A DNA stretch of 52,677 nucleotides. It comes from Lysobacter sp. GTDB lineage: Bacteria > Pseudomonadota > Gammaproteobacteria > Xanthomonadales > Xanthomonadaceae. The notes under the pieces are model-generated. The model saw only the letters and a program-made list of their open reading frames with translations. It was not told where the DNA came from and made no database searches. Positions within the stretch are counted from its first letter, which is position 1, and every line of letters begins with the position of its first letter. Below, one piece after another: positions 26,732 to 38,374 of the stretch. The DNA is taken from assembly GCA_027306995.1 (NCBI GenBank), contig DAHUXS010000020.1:1-52677 (forward strand), in the 5' to 3' direction. A program made the position numbers and the translations under genes.

Positions 26732-28182
26732 TGCGCGCCCTCCTGCGAGGTGAAGCCTTCGCGCGCCAGCTTCTGTGCGGCGGCGCCGATATCGCCCGCG
26801 CCCATCATCAGCAACAGGTCGCCATCCTGCAGCACGTTGGCGAGCACATCCGACAATTCGGCGGCGCTGTTCACGACGACCGGATCGACACGACCGCGGG
26901 TGCGAATCGCACGCGCCAGCGACTTGCCGTCAGCACCGGCGATCGGCGCTTCACCGGCCGGATAGACTTCGGTGAGCAGCAGTGCATCGGTGCTCGCCAG
27001 CACGTTGGCGAAATCGTCGAAGAGATCGCGGGTGCGACTATAGCGGTGCGGCTGGAACGCGACGACGAGGCGATGATCCGGCCAGCCGCCACGCGCGGCT
27101 TCGAATACCGCGGCGAGTTCGCGCGGATGATGGCCGTAGTCGTCGACCACGGTGACCTCGCCGCCCTGCGGCAGCGTCAGTTTCGCCAGCTGGTTGAAGC
27201 GACGGCCGATGCCAGCGAAGCCTTCCAGCGCACGCGCGATCGCCTTGGCATCGACGCCCAGCTGCCAGCCGATCGAAGCCGCGGCCAACGAGTTCTGCAC
27301 GTTGTGACGACCCGGCAAGGCCAACGTGATCGGCGTGCACGTGCCGTCGGGCAGGCACAGTTCGAAATGCATGCGCGCACCCTGCTGGCTGACATTGCAG
27401 GCGCGGACGTCGGCGTCTTCGTGGAAGCCGTAGGTCAGCACGTGGCGCGGCGTGTCGGCGGCGAGCGCGGCGACATCGGCATCGTCGATGCACAGCACCG
27501 CAAGTCCGTAGAACGGCAGGCGATGCAGGAATTCCGAGAAGGCGCGACGCACGTTGGCGAAATCGCCGCCGTAGTTCTCGAGATGATCGGCATCGATATT
27601 GGTGATGACGGCGATCAGCGGATTGAGGCGCAGGAAGCTGCCGTCGCTTTCGTCGGCTTCCGCGACCAGCCACGGACCGCCGCCGAGCTTGGCGTTGGCG
27701 CCGGCCGCGAGCAGCTGGCCACCGATCACGAACGTGGGATCGAGTCCGCCCTCGGCGAGCACGCTGGCCGCGAGCGAGGTCGTGGTCGTCTTGCCGTGCG
27801 TGCCTGCAATCGCGATGCCGCGACGGAAGCGCATCAGTTCGGCCAGCATTTCCGCGCGCGGCACCACCGGGATGCGTTGCGCGCGGGCTTCCATCAATTC
27901 GGGGTTGTCGGCCTTGATCGCGGAGGACACCACCACGCAGTCGGCGCCGAGCACGTTAGAGGCGGTGTGGCCACGGTGAATTGTCGCGCCCAACTGCACG
28001 AGGCGACGCGTCGATGCGTTGTCGGCGTTGTCCGAACCGGAGACCTGGTAGCCGAGCGTGCACAGCACTTCGGCAATGCCGCTCATGCCGACGCCGCCGA
28101 TGCCGACGAAATGCACGCGGCGGAACTGCTGGGCGAGATCGCCCGCGTTCTGCAACCGGCGTTCGTGAATGGTGGAGATCAT
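26728..28182 (-). CDS. murC: UDP-N-acetylmuramate--L-alanine ligase MurC
   Basis: This 484-residue ligase adds L-Ala to UDP-MurNAc. The N-terminal UDP-binding segment is [18 protein letters not shown], the ATP-binding P-loop is [13 protein letters not shown], and the central acidic region is [16 protein letters not shown] 28182 (MISTIHERR) overlaps the murG stop (ATGA). The frame stays open upstream into murG and that extension is discarded. It is normally followed in the pathway by MurD, whose gene is absent from this cluster. Confidence 0.97.
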   Translation of the reverse strand: MISTIHERRLQNAGDLAQQFRRVHFVGIGGVGMSGIAEVLCTLGYQVSGSDNADNASTRRLVQLGATIHRGHTASNVLGADCVVVSSAIKADNPELMEARAQRIPVVPRAEMLAELMRFRRGIAIAGTHGKTTTTSLAASVLAEGGLDPTFVIGGQLLAAGANAKLGGGPWLVAEADESDGSFLRLNPLIAVITNIDADHLENYGGDFANVRRAFSEFLHRLPFYGLAVLCIDDADVAALAADTPRHVLTYGFHEDADVRACNVSQQGARMHFELCLPDGTCTPITLALPGRHNVQNSLAAASIGWQLGVDAKAIARALEGFAGIGRRFNQLAKLTLPQGGEVTVVDDYGHHPRELAAVFEAARGGWPDHRLVVAFQPHRYSRTRDLFDDFANVLASTDALLLTEVYPAGEAPIAGADGKSLARAIRTRGRVDPVVVNSAAELSDVLANVLQDGDLLLMMGAGDIGAAAQKLAREGFTSQEGAQ

Positions 28183-29261
28183 GCGGCCACCTTCAGGACG
28201 GCGTGCTTCAAGACAATGTCGGCGACACGCTGCGCGGCATCGGGACGGGCAAGCGAGCGTGCGGCACGCGCCATGGCAAGGCGGCGCGACGGATTCGCGG
28301 CGAGGTCGCGCAACACGCCTGTGAGGTTGTCGGCCAGCTGCGCGTCCTGGTGCAGCAGGATCGCGGCATCGTGATCGACCAGATACTGCGCATTGCGCGT
28401 CTGGTGATCGTCGACGGCTTCGGGAAACGGCACCAGCACGCTGGCGACGCCGACCGCACACACTTCCGCCAGTGTCAATGCGCCGGCGCGGCAGACCACC
28501 ACATCGGCCCAGGCATAGGCGGCCGCCATGTCGGAGATGAAGGCTTCGACCGTCGCCTCGACACCGGCGCGCGCATACGCGGCCTCGGCATCGGCGACCT
28601 GCTTCTCGCCGCACTGGTGGCGCACTTCGAATTTCTGGCCGGCCTGCGCCAGCGCCTGCGGCACCGCTTCGTTCAACGCGCGCGCCCCCTGGCTGCCGCC
28701 GAGCACCAGCAGGCGCACGCGATCGCCACGCCCTTCGATGCGCTGCTCCGGCGTCGCCACCCGCGCGATCACGTCGCGCACCGGATTGCCGACCACGACC
28801 TCACCCGCGAATGTATCCGGGAACCCCGTCAGCACTTCGCGCGCCATCTTCGACAACACGCGATTGGTCATGCCTGGTGCGCGATTCTGTTCGTGCACGA
28901 TCAACGGAATGCCGAGCTGGCGCGCGGCGAGTCCACCTGGACCGGCGGCATAGCCACCGAAGCTGATTACCGCGCGCGGCGAATGCTTGCGCAACACCGC
29001 GCGGGCAGCCGACACCGCGCGCAACAGGCGCAACGGCAAACCGAGCAACGCCTTCGCGCCCTTGCCACGCACGCCCTTCACCGCGATGGTGTCCATGGGG
29101 ATGTCGTACTGCGGCACCAGGCGCGTTTCCATCGCACCGTCGGCGCCGAGCCAGCGCACGTCGATGCCTGCGTCGCGCAGCACCTTGGCCACGGCGAGGC
29201 CGGGGAAGATGTGGCCGCCGGTACCGCCAGCCAGGATCATCACGGGTCCCTGGCCGCTCAT
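28179..29261 (-). CDS. murG: UDP-GlcNAc:lipid I N-acetylglucosaminyltransferase MurG
   Basis: This 360-residue GT28 enzyme makes lipid II on the inner face of the membrane. The first glycine loop is [18 protein letters not shown], then [14 protein letters not shown], and [18 protein letters not shown] marks the donor domain. ATG 29261 overlaps the ftsW stop (ATGA). Length matches the family (355 in E. coli). Confidence 0.97.
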   Translation of the reverse strand: MSGQGPVMILAGGTGGHIFPGLAVAKVLRDAGIDVRWLGADGAMETRLVPQYDIPMDTIAVKGVRGKGAKALLGLPLRLLRAVSAARAVLRKHSPRAVISFGGYAAGPGGLAARQLGIPLIVHEQNRAPGMTNRVLSKMAREVLTGFPDTFAGEVVVGNPVRDVIARVATPEQRIEGRGDRVRLLVLGGSQGARALNEAVPQALAQAGQKFEVRHQCGEKQVADAEAAYARAGVEATVEAFISDMAAAYAWADVVVCRAGALTLAEVCAVGVASVLVPFPEAVDDHQTRNAQYLVDHDAAILLHQDAQLADNLTGVLRDLAANPSRRLAMARAARSLARPDAAQRVADIVLKHAVLKVAA

Positions 29262-30625
29262 TCGCGTTCCACCTTGTCGAGCACGGGCTCGATGCGACGA
29301 CGTTGCTGGTCGCCGGACGGACGACCGCGACGCAGCAGCTTGCCGAGGTTGTGGGCGACGGCCGCACGCGCATCGTCGGCCGCGGTACGCACCGAATTCA
29401 TCGACGGCACAGTCACTTCCAGCGCCTGCGGCGTGGCCGCGACTTCGCCGCGACGGATCGCGACCTGGCGTTCGGCGCGCGTCAGTTCGTACGACACGCG
29501 CAGCAGCAGCCCGAGCGCGGCGCAGGTGATCAGCAAGCTTGATCCGCCGTAGGAAATGAACGGCAGCGTCAGGCCCTTGGTCGGCAGCAGGCCGAGATTC
29601 ACGCCGATCGAAATGAAGGCCTGCAACGCGATCCAGGTGCCGATGCCGAACGCGCAGAAGCCGGCGAAGTGACGACGCATCTCCACGCACTTCAGGCCGA
29701 TCACGAAGGCGCGGCCGACCACCAGCATGTACATCGCGATCACCACGCACACGCCGACGAAACCAAGCTCCTCGGAAATCACCGCCATGATGAAGTCGGT
29801 ATGCGCTTCCGGCAGATAGGACAGCTTCTGCACCGAACCGCCGAGGCCGACGCCCCAGAATTCGCCGCGACCGATCGCCATCAACGCATTGGTCAGCTGG
29901 TAACCGCTGCCCAGTGGGTCTTCCCACGGATTGAGATAGGAGACCAGTCGCTTCATGCGATAGGGCTCCATCAGGATCATCAGTGCCAACGCCGGCAGCG
30001 CCAGGATCGCCGGGATCAGCATGCGCGGCATGTGCACGCCGCCGAGCACCAGCATCACCGCGGTGATCGCCAGCAGTAGCGCGGTCGAACCGAAGTCCTT
30101 CTGCACCACCAGCAGGATCGCGCCCATCACGCAGGCGACCAGGATCGCCTTGAGCATCGCCTTCCAGGTGCCGTTCACTTCGTCGCGGAAGCGCACGAGG
30201 TAGCTGGCGAGCCAGACAATCATCAACAACTTCACCACTTCCACCGGCTGGAAGCGGGTGATGCCGAGGTTGATCCAGCGCCGCGCGCCCTTCACCGTCA
30301 CGCCGAGTCCGGGCACTGCCACAACAAGCAACAATGCGATGCACACCAGCGGCAGCAACTTGCTCCAGGACTCGATGTCCTTGAGTTCGGTGCGCATCAG
30401 TCCCCACGCCAGCAACATGCCGCCGACGAGGAACACGACGTGGTGCTCGAGGAAATAGAACGGCGACTTGCCGTTGCTCACTGCTTCCGGGAACGAGGCC
30501 GAGGCGACCATCACGGTGCCGAACGCCAGCATCGCGAGGCCGCCGATCAGCAGCCACGCGTCGTAGCGCCCGGTGATGGCATCGGCGCGGGTCGCTTGCT
30601 GGATGCGGGATGCGATCGTCGCCAT
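29258..30625 (-). CDS. ftsW: Septal peptidoglycan glycosyltransferase FtsW (SEDS family)
   Basis: This 455-residue SEDS protein has about ten membrane helices and polymerises septal glycan with FtsI. Family motifs include [51 protein letters not shown] and [18 protein letters not shown]. Both termini extend somewhat past E. coli FtsW (414). ATG 30625 shares one base with the mraY stop (TGATG). The murD gene that usually precedes ftsW is missing. Confidence 0.96.
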   Translation of the reverse strand: MATIASRIQQATRADAITGRYDAWLLIGGLAMLAFGTVMVASASFPEAVSNGKSPFYFLEHHVVFLVGGMLLAWGLMRTELKDIESWSKLLPLVCIALLLVVAVPGLGVTVKGARRWINLGITRFQPVEVVKLLMIVWLASYLVRFRDEVNGTWKAMLKAILVACVMGAILLVVQKDFGSTALLLAITAVMLVLGGVHMPRMLIPAILALPALALMILMEPYRMKRLVSYLNPWEDPLGSGYQLTNALMAIGRGEFWGVGLGGSVQKLSYLPEAHTDFIMAVISEELGFVGVCVVIAMYMLVVGRAFVIGLKCVEMRRHFAGFCAFGIGTWIALQAFISIGVNLGLLPTKGLTLPFISYGGSSLLITCAALGLLLRVSYELTRAERQVAIRRGEVAATPQALEVTVPSMNSVRTAADDARAAVAHNLGKLLRRGRPSGDQQRRRIEPVLDKVERE

Positions 30626-31713
30626 CAGCGCACCTTCAACGTCGCGAGGCCGACCAGCACCAACACCACGGTGATGATCCAGAAGCGGACGATCACGCGC
30701 GGTTCCGGCCAGCCCTTCAGTTCGAAGTGGTGGTGGATCGGCGCCATCCGGAACACGCGCTTGCCGGTGAGCTTGAACGACGCCACCTGGATCATCACCG
30801 ACAGCGTTTCGATGACGAAGATGCCGCCCATGATCACCAGCACCAGTTCCTGGCGGACGATGACCGCGATCGTGCCGAGCACCGCGCCGAGCGCGAGCGC
30901 GCCGACGTCGCCCATGAAGACCATCGCCGGATACGTGTTGAACCACAGGAAGCCGAGACCGGCGCCGGCGATCGCCGAGCAGATGATCAACAACTCGCCC
31001 GCGCCCGGCACTGCGGGAATCGCCAGGTACTTGGAGAATTCGGCGTTGCCCGATGCGTATGCGAACACGCCGAGGCCGCAGGCGACCATCACCGAGGGCA
31101 TGATCGCGAGGCCATCGAGGCCATCGGTCAGGTTCACCGCGTTGGAGAAACCGACTACCCACAGGTAGGCAATCGTGACGAAACCGATGCCGGCCAGCGG
31201 CAGCGCCACCGACTTGAACAACGGCACGTAGAACGTGGTCGCGGCCGGCACCGCGGCAAAATTCCACAGGTAGATGCCGATGCCGAGCCCGAAGATCGAC
31301 TGCAGCAGGTACTTCCAGCGCGACTTCATGCCGTTGGGATCGCGCTTGACGATCTTGATCCAGTCGTCCCACCAGCCGATGGCGCCGTAGGCCACCATCG
31401 AGAACAGCACGATCCACACGTACTTGTTGCGGAGGTCGGCCAGCAGCAGCACCGCCGCGATCACCACCAGCAGGATCAGCAGGCCGCCCATGGTCGGCGT
31501 GCCGGCCTTGGAGAAATGCGATTGCGGTCCGTCGGTGCGGATCGGTTGGCCGCCGCTCTTGAGCGAGGCGAGATAGCGGATCACGCGCGGCCCCCACCAC
31601 AGCGACAGGCCGAGCGAAGTCAGCGCCGCCATGATCGCGCGGAAGGTGAGGTAGTTGAACAGTCCGAAATGGATCTGGAACTGTCCGAGCCAGCGGAACA
31701 ACTCAAGCAGCAT
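30625..31713 (-). CDS. mraY: Phospho-MurNAc-pentapeptide translocase MraY
   Basis: This 362-residue polytopic enzyme transfers phospho-MurNAc-pentapeptide to undecaprenyl phosphate, forming lipid I. Conserved motifs are [10 protein letters not shown], the aspartate pair [19 protein letters not shown] and the His cluster [13 protein letters not shown]. The ATG at 31713 lies inside murF (11-base overlap) with GGGGGAG before it. Directly followed by ftsW instead of murD. Confidence 0.97.
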   Translation of the reverse strand: MLLELFRWLGQFQIHFGLFNYLTFRAIMAALTSLGLSLWWGPRVIRYLASLKSGGQPIRTDGPQSHFSKAGTPTMGGLLILLVVIAAVLLLADLRNKYVWIVLFSMVAYGAIGWWDDWIKIVKRDPNGMKSRWKYLLQSIFGLGIGIYLWNFAAVPAATTFYVPLFKSVALPLAGIGFVTIAYLWVVGFSNAVNLTDGLDGLAIMPSVMVACGLGVFAYASGNAEFSKYLAIPAVPGAGELLIICSAIAGAGLGFLWFNTYPAMVFMGDVGALALGAVLGTIAVIVRQELVLVIMGGIFVIETLSVMIQVASFKLTGKRVFRMAPIHHHFELKGWPEPRVIVRFWIITVVLVLVGLATLKVR

Positions 31714-33082
31714 GGCGCTCCCCCGTCGTCAAAGCACGCACCACCCGATCCATCGCGCTGCCACGCGAACCCTTCACCAGCACGCGCACGCCGGCGTGCA
31801 ATTCACCCGCCAGCGCGGCGATCAATGCGTCATGGCTGTCGAACACGCGGGCACCGTCACCGAATGCGTTGGCGGCTTCGGTGCTCAAGGCGCCGAGCAC
31901 GTACAGGCGTTGCAATCCGGCGGCCTTGGCCTGGCGACCGGCTTCGGCATGCAACGCGGCGGCATCGTGGCCGAGTTCGCGCATGTCGCCGAGCACCAGC
32001 CAGCGTTCCTGCTCCGACGATGTCGCCAGCGTCTGGATCGCCGCGGCGGTGGAACCCGGATTGGCGTTGTAGCTGTCGTCGACCAGCACCGCGCCGTTGG
32101 CCAGCGCATGGGTGGCGAGACGGCCATCGACCGATGTCGCCGCCGCAAGTCCGTGCACGATGGTGTCGAACGGAATGCCCAGCCCCAGTGCCAGCGACGT
32201 CGCCGCCAGCGCGTTGGCGACATTGTGGCGACCGGGCAATGCGAGCTGGATGTCGGCTTCGCCCTGCGGCGTGACCAAGTGGAAGCGCGATCCGTCCGCG
32301 TTCGCGCGGATGTCGCGCGCGGTGACGTCGGCGCTGGCATCGATGCCGTAACGCAGCAGGCGACGGCCATGCGCGCGCTGGGCGAAATATGGCGCGAAGG
32401 CATCGTCGGCATTGATCACGGCGACGCCATCGGACGGCAGCGCGTCGTAGATCGCGGCCTTGGTATCGGCGACACCGAGCAGGCTGCCCATGCGTTCGAG
32501 ATGCGCCGGTGCGATGTTGTTCACCACCGAGGTGTTCGGCTGCACGATGCGGGTGAGGTATTCGATGTCGCCGAGCTGGCCGGCACCCATCTCGTACACC
32601 GCGAACGGCACGTCGTCGGGCGCGTCGAGCACCGCCAACGGCAGGCCGATCTCGTTGTTGCGATTGCCGGGCGTGGAATACGCCGGGCCATGCGCCTTCA
32701 GGATCGCGGTCAGCAGCGCCTTGACGCTGGTCTTGCCGTTGCTGCCGGTGATCGCGGCGACCTTGGTTGAACGCGTGCGCTGCACCGCGCCCGCCCATGC
32801 CGCCAGCGCGAGCTGGGTATCGGCAACAACGATCTGCGGGATCGCGACGCCACCGACTTCATGCGAGACCAGCGCCGCGGTCGCGCCCTTGGCGGCGGCA
32901 CCGGCGACATGATCATGGCCATCAAAGGCGGGGCCCTTCAACGCAACGAACAATACGGCGCGACCTTGCACATCGGGCAACGCGCGGCTGTCGCTGGAGA
33001 CGGCGTCGACGCGCGCGTCACCATTGCCCACCACCCGGCCGCCGGCCATGCGTGCGATGTCGTTCAGGGCCTGCGCCTTCAC
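31703..33082 (-). CDS. murF: UDP-MurNAc-tripeptide--D-Ala-D-Ala ligase MurF
   Basis: This 459-residue ligase adds D-Ala-D-Ala to complete the UDP-MurNAc-pentapeptide. The P-loop is [14 protein letters not shown], followed by [14 protein letters not shown] and [14 protein letters not shown], which are MurF-specific. The start is GTG at 33082, overlapping the murE stop (GTGA). The frame is open far upstream into murE and that part is discarded. Confidence 0.96.
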   Translation of the reverse strand: MKAQALNDIARMAGGRVVGNGDARVDAVSSDSRALPDVQGRAVLFVALKGPAFDGHDHVAGAAAKGATAALVSHEVGGVAIPQIVVADTQLALAAWAGAVQRTRSTKVAAITGSNGKTSVKALLTAILKAHGPAYSTPGNRNNEIGLPLAVLDAPDDVPFAVYEMGAGQLGDIEYLTRIVQPNTSVVNNIAPAHLERMGSLLGVADTKAAIYDALPSDGVAVINADDAFAPYFAQRAHGRRLLRYGIDASADVTARDIRANADGSRFHLVTPQGEADIQLALPGRHNVANALAATSLALGLGIPFDTIVHGLAAATSVDGRLATHALANGAVLVDDSYNANPGSTAAAIQTLATSSEQERWLVLGDMRELGHDAAALHAEAGRQAKAAGLQRLYVLGALSTEAANAFGDGARVFDSHDALIAALAGELHAGVRVLVKGSRGSAMDRVVRALTTGERHAA

Positions 33083-34557
33083 GGATGGACCTCCAGCGCG
33101 GCGCGCGCGACGGCGAGGTCGTCGAAGGGATGCTTGATGCCCTTCACTTCCTGATAGGTTTCGTGGCCCTTGCCGGCGATCAGCACGATGTCGTCGGGGC
33201 CGGATTCGCCGATGGCGAGATCGATGGCGCGGCGGCGGTCGCGTTCGACGACCACGCGTTCCGGGTGCTGAAAACCAACGACGATGTCGTGGACGATGGT
33301 GTCGCCGTCTTCGTTGCGCGGATTGTCGTCGGTGACCACGACCAGCCCAGCCTTGTCTTCGGCGATGCGCGCCATCTGCGGACGCTTGCCGCGATCGCGC
33401 TCGCCACCGCAGCCGAACACACAGACCATGCGACCCTTGAGGTGCGCATGCAGCGAATCCAGCGCCTGTTCCAGCGGATCGGGCTTGTGCGAATAGTCGA
33501 CCACCACCAGCGGCAGGCGACCGTCGCCGCCAAGGCGATTCATGCGGCCGGCGACCGGGCGCAGCTGCGGCAGCAACGCTGCGATCGCGTCGAAATCGCG
33601 ACCCTGCGCATGCAACACGCCGGCGACCGCCAGCAGGTTGTCGGCATTGAAGCGGCCAAGCAGCGGCGACTGGATGCGCTGGCGACGGTCGCCGATGCAC
33701 AGGTCGAAGGCGATGCCGCGCGCGTCCAGCGCCAACGCTTCGGCGGCGATATCGGCGGCAGTGTCGCCGTGGGCGGAGGTGGTGATCGCGCGCACGTGCG
33801 CCGGCAGCTTCGCCGCCAGCTCGCGGCCGAAGGCGTCGTCGATGTTGATCACGCCGACCTTCAGTTCCGGACGCTGGAACAGCCGCGCCTTGGCCGCCCC
33901 GTAGCTGGCCATGTCGCCGTGGTAGTCGAGGTGATCGCGGGTGAGATTGGTGAACACGCCGATGTCGAAGCGCACGCCGTCGACGCGACCTTGCTCCAGC
34001 GCGTGCGAGCTGACTTCCATCACCACAGCGGTGGCCCCGGCAGCGCGCAGCTCGACGAACAGTTCATGCGTTTCCAGCACCAGCGGCGTGGTGAAACCGG
34101 TCGCCTGTTCCTGACCGTAGAGGCCCGCCCCGAGCGTGCCGATGGTGCCGCAGGTCACGCCCAGCCTGGTCCAAGCCTGCGCGATCAACTGCGTGGTCGA
34201 AGTCTTGCCGCTGGTGCCGGTGACGCCGACGACGTCCATCGTCGCGGTGACGTCGCCGTGGATGGCGTTGGCGAAATCGCCCATGCGCGCGCGCAGCTTC
34301 GGCACCGCGATCGCATTCGCGGGAACGACGACGTCGCTCGGCGCCGGCGGATCGTAGAGCACCGCCACCGCGCCGCGCGCCAGCGCTTCGTCGACATAGC
34401 GCAGGCCATGGCGGCTGACGTCGTTGCTTGTCGGCAGGATCGCGATGAACGCCTGCCCCGCCCGCACGGCGCGACTGTCCGAAACGAAACCGGTTATTTC
34501 GAGATCAGCGGGAATGCCGGCGATGTCGGGCAACAGTTCGGCGAGGCGGCGCTTCAT
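33079..34557 (-). CDS. murE: UDP-MurNAc-dipeptide--meso-diaminopimelate ligase MurE
   Basis: This 492-residue ligase adds the third residue of the stem peptide. The P-loop is [14 protein letters not shown], and the motif [11 protein letters not shown] contains DNPR, which is diagnostic of meso-diaminopimelate specificity rather than lysine. ATG 34557 ([10 protein letters not shown]) overlaps the ftsI stop (ATGA). Confidence 0.97.
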   Translation of the reverse strand: MKRRLAELLPDIAGIPADLEITGFVSDSRAVRAGQAFIAILPTSNDVSRHGLRYVDEALARGAVAVLYDPPAPSDVVVPANAIAVPKLRARMGDFANAIHGDVTATMDVVGVTGTSGKTSTTQLIAQAWTRLGVTCGTIGTLGAGLYGQEQATGFTTPLVLETHELFVELRAAGATAVVMEVSSHALEQGRVDGVRFDIGVFTNLTRDHLDYHGDMASYGAAKARLFQRPELKVGVINIDDAFGRELAAKLPAHVRAITTSAHGDTAADIAAEALALDARGIAFDLCIGDRRQRIQSPLLGRFNADNLLAVAGVLHAQGRDFDAIAALLPQLRPVAGRMNRLGGDGRLPLVVVDYSHKPDPLEQALDSLHAHLKGRMVCVFGCGGERDRGKRPQMARIAEDKAGLVVVTDDNPRNEDGDTIVHDIVVGFQHPERVVVERDRRRAIDLAIGESGPDDIVLIAGKGHETYQEVKGIKHPFDDLAVARAALEVHP

Positions 34558-36371
34558 TGCAGCGACTCCCGCATCTGCTCCGGCGTCGCATCGGGTTCGT
34601 CCGTCGCGACCGGCTTCTTCTTGTGACCCGGCGCCTGCGCGGCGATCCAGGTATTGATGTCGTCGGGCTGCACGTCCTGCAGGCGCAGCGCGCCTTCCAT
34701 CACGTTGCGGAAAATCGGACCGGAGACGACACCGCCGTAGTAGCCCTTGGAAATGTCGGGATTGTTGACCACGACCACCATCGCGAAGCGCGGATTGTCC
34801 ACCGGCACCACGCCGGCGAAGAACGCCAGGTACTTCTGCGCGGCATAACCGCCGTTGCTGGCGATGCGCGCGGTACCGGTCTTGCCGGCGACGTGATAGC
34901 CAAGGATCGCGGCCTGCGTCGCAGTGCCGCCGGGCTCGGTCACCGTCTGCATCATCTTCATGATGGTGTGCGCGAGTTCCGCCGTGATCACCTGCTTGGT
35001 CTCGCCACTACCGCCCTTCACGAACGACGGCACGGTGGCGACGCCGCCATTGGCCAGGGTCGAATACGCGTGCGCGATCTGCAGCGGTGTCACCGACAGG
35101 TTGTAGCCGTAGGACATCGACTGCTTGGTGGTGCCGTACCAGCGCGGCGGCGCCGGGAACAGGCCAACCGATTCGCCGGGGAAACCGCTGTGCGTGCTCT
35201 GGCCGTAGCCGAAGCGACGGATGAAGTCGTAGAACTGCTCGTTGCTCAGGCGACGCGCGATCAGCGCCGCACCGACGTTCGAGCTCTTGGTGATCACCCC
35301 GGTGGTATCGAGCACGCCGTGGTTGTGGGTGTCGGTGGTCCAGTAATTACCGTTGGGAATCCGGCCCGGGTTGGTGTTGAACATCGTGTTCGGGGTGATG
35401 ACATGCGCCTCGAGCGCAGCGGCCACGGTCAGCGGCTTCATCGTCGAACCGGGTTCGAGCAGGTCGGTGACGGCACGGTTGCGATGGGTGTCGCGATTGG
35501 TGCCGTTGATGTTGTTGGGGTTGTACGACGGCACGTTGGCCATCGCCAGCACTTCGCCGGTATGGATGTCCATCACCACCGCCGAACCGCTGCTGGCACC
35601 AGCGTTCGTCACCGCCTGCTGCAGATCGCGATAGGCGAGGTACTGGATGCGGCGATCGATGCTGAGCGCGAGATCCTTGCCCGGCTGCGCCGGCTTGAGC
35701 AGGTCGACGTTCTCGACGGTTTCGCCCTGGCGGTTGCGCAGGATGCGCTTCTCGCCGGGCTTGCCGCGCAACCATTCGTCAAAGGCGAGCTCGATGCCTT
35801 CCTGGCCGTGGTCGTCGACGTTGGTGAACCCGAGCACGTGGGCCACGGCATCGCCCTGCGGGTAGAAGCGCTTGAACTCGCGCACGCCGTACACGCCGGG
35901 AATCTTGAGGTCGAGCACGCGCTGCACCACCGCCGGGTTCATCCGTCGGCGCAGCCACAGGAATTCCTTGTCGGCCTTCTGCGACAAGTTGCGCGTCAGC
36001 TCGTCGGACGGCATGCCCAGCGCCTGCGCCAGCTTGTCGATCTGCTCTTCGTCGCCGGCCAGTTCCTGCGGGTTCGCCCACAGCGACATCACCGGTGTCG
36101 ATACCGCCAACGGCTCGCCGTTGCGATCGGTGATCATGCCGCGCGTGGTCGGGATCTCGACATCGCGCTGGAAGCGGACGTTGCCCTGCTTTTGGTAGAA
36201 ATCGGTATGCACCAGCTGGCGATCGACCGCGAAGGCGATCAGCGCCACGCTGCACAGGCCGAGGCCGCCGCAGACCATCAGCACGCGGCCGCGGATGTCG
36301 TAGCGCGAACGCCCGATGCGCGTGCTGCGCTCACGATCGATCAGGCCGCGGATGGCGTCGCGCAGGTTCAT
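34554..36371 (-). CDS. ftsI: Septal peptidoglycan transpeptidase FtsI (PBP3)
   Basis: This 605-residue class B penicillin-binding protein cross-links septal peptidoglycan. The single membrane anchor is near residues 30-50 ([20 protein letters not shown]), the pedestal domain begins [19 protein letters not shown], and the transpeptidase has the three signature motifs STMK ([10 protein letters not shown]), SSN (TKSSNVGA) and KTGT ([10 protein letters not shown]). ATG 36371 (MNLRDAIRG) overlaps the ftsL stop (ATGA). The C-terminal tail is Lys/Pro/Thr/Glu-rich. Confidence 0.97.
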   Translation of the reverse strand: MNLRDAIRGLIDRERSTRIGRSRYDIRGRVLMVCGGLGLCSVALIAFAVDRQLVHTDFYQKQGNVRFQRDVEIPTTRGMITDRNGEPLAVSTPVMSLWANPQELAGDEEQIDKLAQALGMPSDELTRNLSQKADKEFLWLRRRMNPAVVQRVLDLKIPGVYGVREFKRFYPQGDAVAHVLGFTNVDDHGQEGIELAFDEWLRGKPGEKRILRNRQGETVENVDLLKPAQPGKDLALSIDRRIQYLAYRDLQQAVTNAGASSGSAVVMDIHTGEVLAMANVPSYNPNNINGTNRDTHRNRAVTDLLEPGSTMKPLTVAAALEAHVITPNTMFNTNPGRIPNGNYWTTDTHNHGVLDTTGVITKSSNVGAALIARRLSNEQFYDFIRRFGYGQSTHSGFPGESVGLFPAPPRWYGTTKQSMSYGYNLSVTPLQIAHAYSTLANGGVATVPSFVKGGSGETKQVITAELAHTIMKMMQTVTEPGGTATQAAILGYHVAGKTGTARIASNGGYAAQKYLAFFAGVVPVDNPRFAMVVVVNNPDISKGYYGGVVSGPIFRNVMEGALRLQDVQPDDINTWIAAQAPGHKKKPVATDEPDATPEQMRESLQ

Positions 36372-36634
36372 TCGCGCACCACCACGGTGTCTTCCGGACG
36401 CGGGTTGTCCATGCGCAGGTGTTCGCGCGCGGCCTTGTCGATCAGCGTCGGTTCGGCCCAGGTCGCCTGCTCCAGCTGCAACTGGCTGAACTGCAGGTCG
36501 AGCTCGTCGCGGGCACGCTCCAGCTTGTTGAGCTTCGAGAACAGCTGGCGATGCTCGAAACGATCGTAGGCAACGGCAATGCCGCTCACGACATTCGCGG
36601 CCAGCAGCAGCGCGAACAACGCCCAGCCGCTCAT
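36368..36634 (-). CDS. ftsL: Cell division protein FtsL
   Basis: This 88-residue bitopic protein has a membrane segment at residues 4-22 ([18 protein letters not shown]). A leucine-zipper-like coiled coil follows ([20 protein letters not shown]) for pairing with FtsB. It is recognised mainly by size and by its place between rsmH and ftsI. Both ends overlap neighbours (ATGA at each junction). Confidence 0.93.
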   Translation of the reverse strand: MSGWALFALLLAANVVSGIAVAYDRFEHRQLFSKLNKLERARDELDLQFSQLQLEQATWAEPTLIDKAAREHLRMDNPRPEDTVVVRE

Positions 36635-37584
36635 GCCGCCACCTCCAGCTTCTCGGCCACGCGCAGCACCGCGCTGCGTGAGCGCGGATTGACGGCGAGC
36701 TCCTGCGCGTCGGCACGGATGGCGGATCCCAGCGCGCGCAGGGTCGGCGTGAACGTTTCGACCTGCGGCAGGCGGCGATTGGCCGGCGGCGCCTTGGCGT
36801 GGCGGGCGATGAACTGCTTGACGATGCGGTCTTCCAGCGAATGGAAGCTGATCACCGCCAGGCGACCACCGGGCTTGAGGCGATCATGGGCGGCGGCGAG
36901 CCCGGCCTCGACATCGGCCAGTTCGCTGTTGATGTGGATGCGGATCGCCTGGAAGGTGCGCGTCGCCGGATGGCTGGTGTCCTTGCCGCGCGGCACCACA
37001 CGCGCAACCAGCTCCGCCAGTTCGGCAGTGCGGGTGAGTGGCACGGTCGCGCGGCGTTCGACGATGGCGCGGGCGATCCGACGCGACATGCGTTCTTCGC
37101 CGAAGGTCCACAACACGTCGGCGATCTCGCGCTCGTCGGCGCGCGCCAGCCACTGCGCGGCGCTCTCGCCGCTGCCGGTGTCCATGCGCATGTCGAGTGG
37201 GCCGTCCTTGCCGAAGCTGAAACCGCGTTCGGCGACGTCCAGCTGTGGCGACGACACACCGAGATCGAGCAGCACGCCATCGAGGCCCACAGCCGTTGCA
37301 TCCCAATGCGCCAATTCGGCGAACGAGCCCTGGAGGAGCGACACCCGCGCGTCGGCGGCAGCCAGTCGAGTGGCCTCCGCAATCGCTTCGGGATCCTTGT
37401 CCATCACCAGCAGCCGTCCTCCAGCGCCCAGCACGTCGAGCACGCCACGGGCGTGGCCGCCACGACCGAACGTGCCATCGAAATAGGTTCCGTCCCCTGT
37501 CACCTGCAGTGCTTCCATCACTTGCGAATACAAAACGGGAATGTGGGACTGCGTGGCGGACGCAGCCGCCGCGCCGCCCGTCAC
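36631..37584 (-). CDS. rsmH: 16S rRNA m4C1402 N4-methyltransferase RsmH (MraW)
   Basis: This 317-residue methyltransferase modifies C1402 of 16S rRNA. The N-terminal [13 protein letters not shown] and [15 protein letters not shown] (SAM site) are characteristic, with [14 protein letters not shown] and [10 protein letters not shown] further on. Start is GTG at 37584, overlapping the mraZ stop (GTGA). Its functional partner RsmI lies in this window at 39472-40308. Confidence 0.96.
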   Translation of the reverse strand: MTGGAAAASATQSHIPVLYSQVMEALQVTGDGTYFDGTFGRGGHARGVLDVLGAGGRLLVMDKDPEAIAEATRLAAADARVSLLQGSFAELAHWDATAVGLDGVLLDLGVSSPQLDVAERGFSFGKDGPLDMRMDTGSGESAAQWLARADEREIADVLWTFGEERMSRRIARAIVERRATVPLTRTAELAELVARVVPRGKDTSHPATRTFQAIRIHINSELADVEAGLAAAHDRLKPGGRLAVISFHSLEDRIVKQFIARHAKAPPANRRLPQVETFTPTLRALGSAIRADAQELAVNPRSRSAVLRVAEKLEVAA

Positions 37585-38024
37585 AACTTCAACTCGAGCA
37601 TCTGCGTGCTCAGATCGTCATCGCTGATCGATTGACGGATCTGCGCGTGATGCGCCTGCTCGCTCCACAACTCGAACTTGTCGCCCATGCCCAGCAGCAC
37701 CGCCTTCTTCTCGATGCCGACGGCGCTGCGATGGCTGGACGGAATGGAGATGCGGCCGTTGGCGTCGAGCTCGACCGGCATGGCCGAACCCACCAGGTTG
37801 CGCTGCAGGCGGCGATGCGCGCTGAGCGATCCCGGCAAGGCGTTGACCTGGTCGCGCACCTTCTCCCACACGTCCTGCGGATAGAGAAAGAGGCAGCCGG
37901 ACTCGAAGGGGTTGTAGGTGATGACCAGGCGGTTGCCGCAGGCCGACACGGCGTCACGATGGGCTGCGGGGATGGCTACCCGGCCCTTGTCGTCCACGGT
38001 GATGGCGGTCTCGCCTTGAAACAT
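37581..38024 (-). CDS. mraZ: Transcriptional regulator MraZ
   Basis: This 147-residue regulator has two AbrB-like swapped-hairpin domains, each with the DXXXR-type core ([10 protein letters not shown] near residue 10 and [10 protein letters not shown] near residue 85). MraZ forms a ring-shaped oligomer that binds GTGGG repeats and represses its own operon. A phased GTGGG array lies 41-85 bases upstream (38065-38109), as expected for autoregulation. ATG 38024 ([10 protein letters not shown]) has GGCAGAG just before it. Confidence 0.96.
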   Translation of the reverse strand: MFQGETAITVDDKGRVAIPAAHRDAVSACGNRLVITYNPFESGCLFLYPQDVWEKVRDQVNALPGSLSAHRRLQRNLVGSAMPVELDANGRISIPSSHRSAVGIEKKAVLLGMGDKFELWSEQAHHAQIRQSISDDDLSTQMLELKL

Positions 38025-38064
38025 CTCTGCCCTCGGGCTGCGCCCCACTTCGGGTCGCATTGGC

Positions 38065-38109
38065 TCCACAAAGAACCACCAATTTCCCGGTGATCCCACG
38101 AGAGCCCAC
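38065..38109 (-). promoter_or_regulatory. MraZ operator: five 10-bp-phased GTGGG-type repeats
   Basis: Read on the minus strand from 38109, the five-base units at exact 10-bp spacing are GTGGG, GTGGG, CGGGA, GTGGT and GTGGA, separated by unrelated five-base spacers. Two are perfect, two differ at the last base, one is degenerate. The first overlaps the -10 box. MraZ of E. coli, Mycoplasma and Neisseria binds such arrays. Confidence 0.82.
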
Positions 38110-38136
38110 CTTAGGAGTCGATTTCAGGGATGTCAA
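38108..38136 (-). promoter_or_regulatory. Sigma-70 promoter of the mraZ/dcw operon
   Basis: On the minus strand a perfect -35 TTGACA (38136-38131) is followed after exactly 17 bases by TAAGGT (38113-38108). The predicted start near 38101 leaves a leader of roughly 77 bases before the mraZ ATG. The MraZ repeats cover the -10 and the start. Confidence 0.75.
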
Positions 38137-38206
38137 CAATCGTTTTGGGGGAATTTCGTCAAGCAGGTCAATGACTTGCGAAGCTTTTCAGAGAATTGTT
38201 CAAGAT

Positions 38207-38215
38207 TTATCCACA
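38207..38215 (+). promoter_or_regulatory. Consensus DnaA box
   Basis: TTATCCACA is a perfect high-affinity DnaA box, about 70 bases upstream of the mraZ -35. A single box is not an origin. It may be a DnaA regulatory site, or it may occur by chance. Confidence 0.45.
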
Positions 38216-38228
38216 AGCGACTGTTTCG

Positions 38229-38243
38229 TCTCAAATTTTGAGA
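38229..38243. repeat. Perfect 15-bp palindrome between rnpB and mraZ
   Basis: TCTCAAA, one base, TTTGAGA: a seven-base perfect inverted repeat in an AT-rich patch, 93 bases upstream of the mraZ -35. It has the size of a repressor operator, but the binding protein is unknown. Confidence 0.4.
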
Positions 38244-38374
38244 TTGTTCAGTCTGGGCCGCCCAGCCCAATCCGGTCGATCGGGGTGGAAACAGCGCTAA
38301 CCCATTCATGTTGCTTTGCAGCAATTTCCAGGTGATACCCCGTCTCCAGCGAAAATGGAAGAGGCGAAAGAAAA

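Noticed and set aside
38207-38215. Chromosomal origin suggested by a perfect DnaA box
   Set aside because: Only one consensus box is present, with no box cluster, no AT-rich unwinding region of useful length and no dnaA or dnaN nearby.
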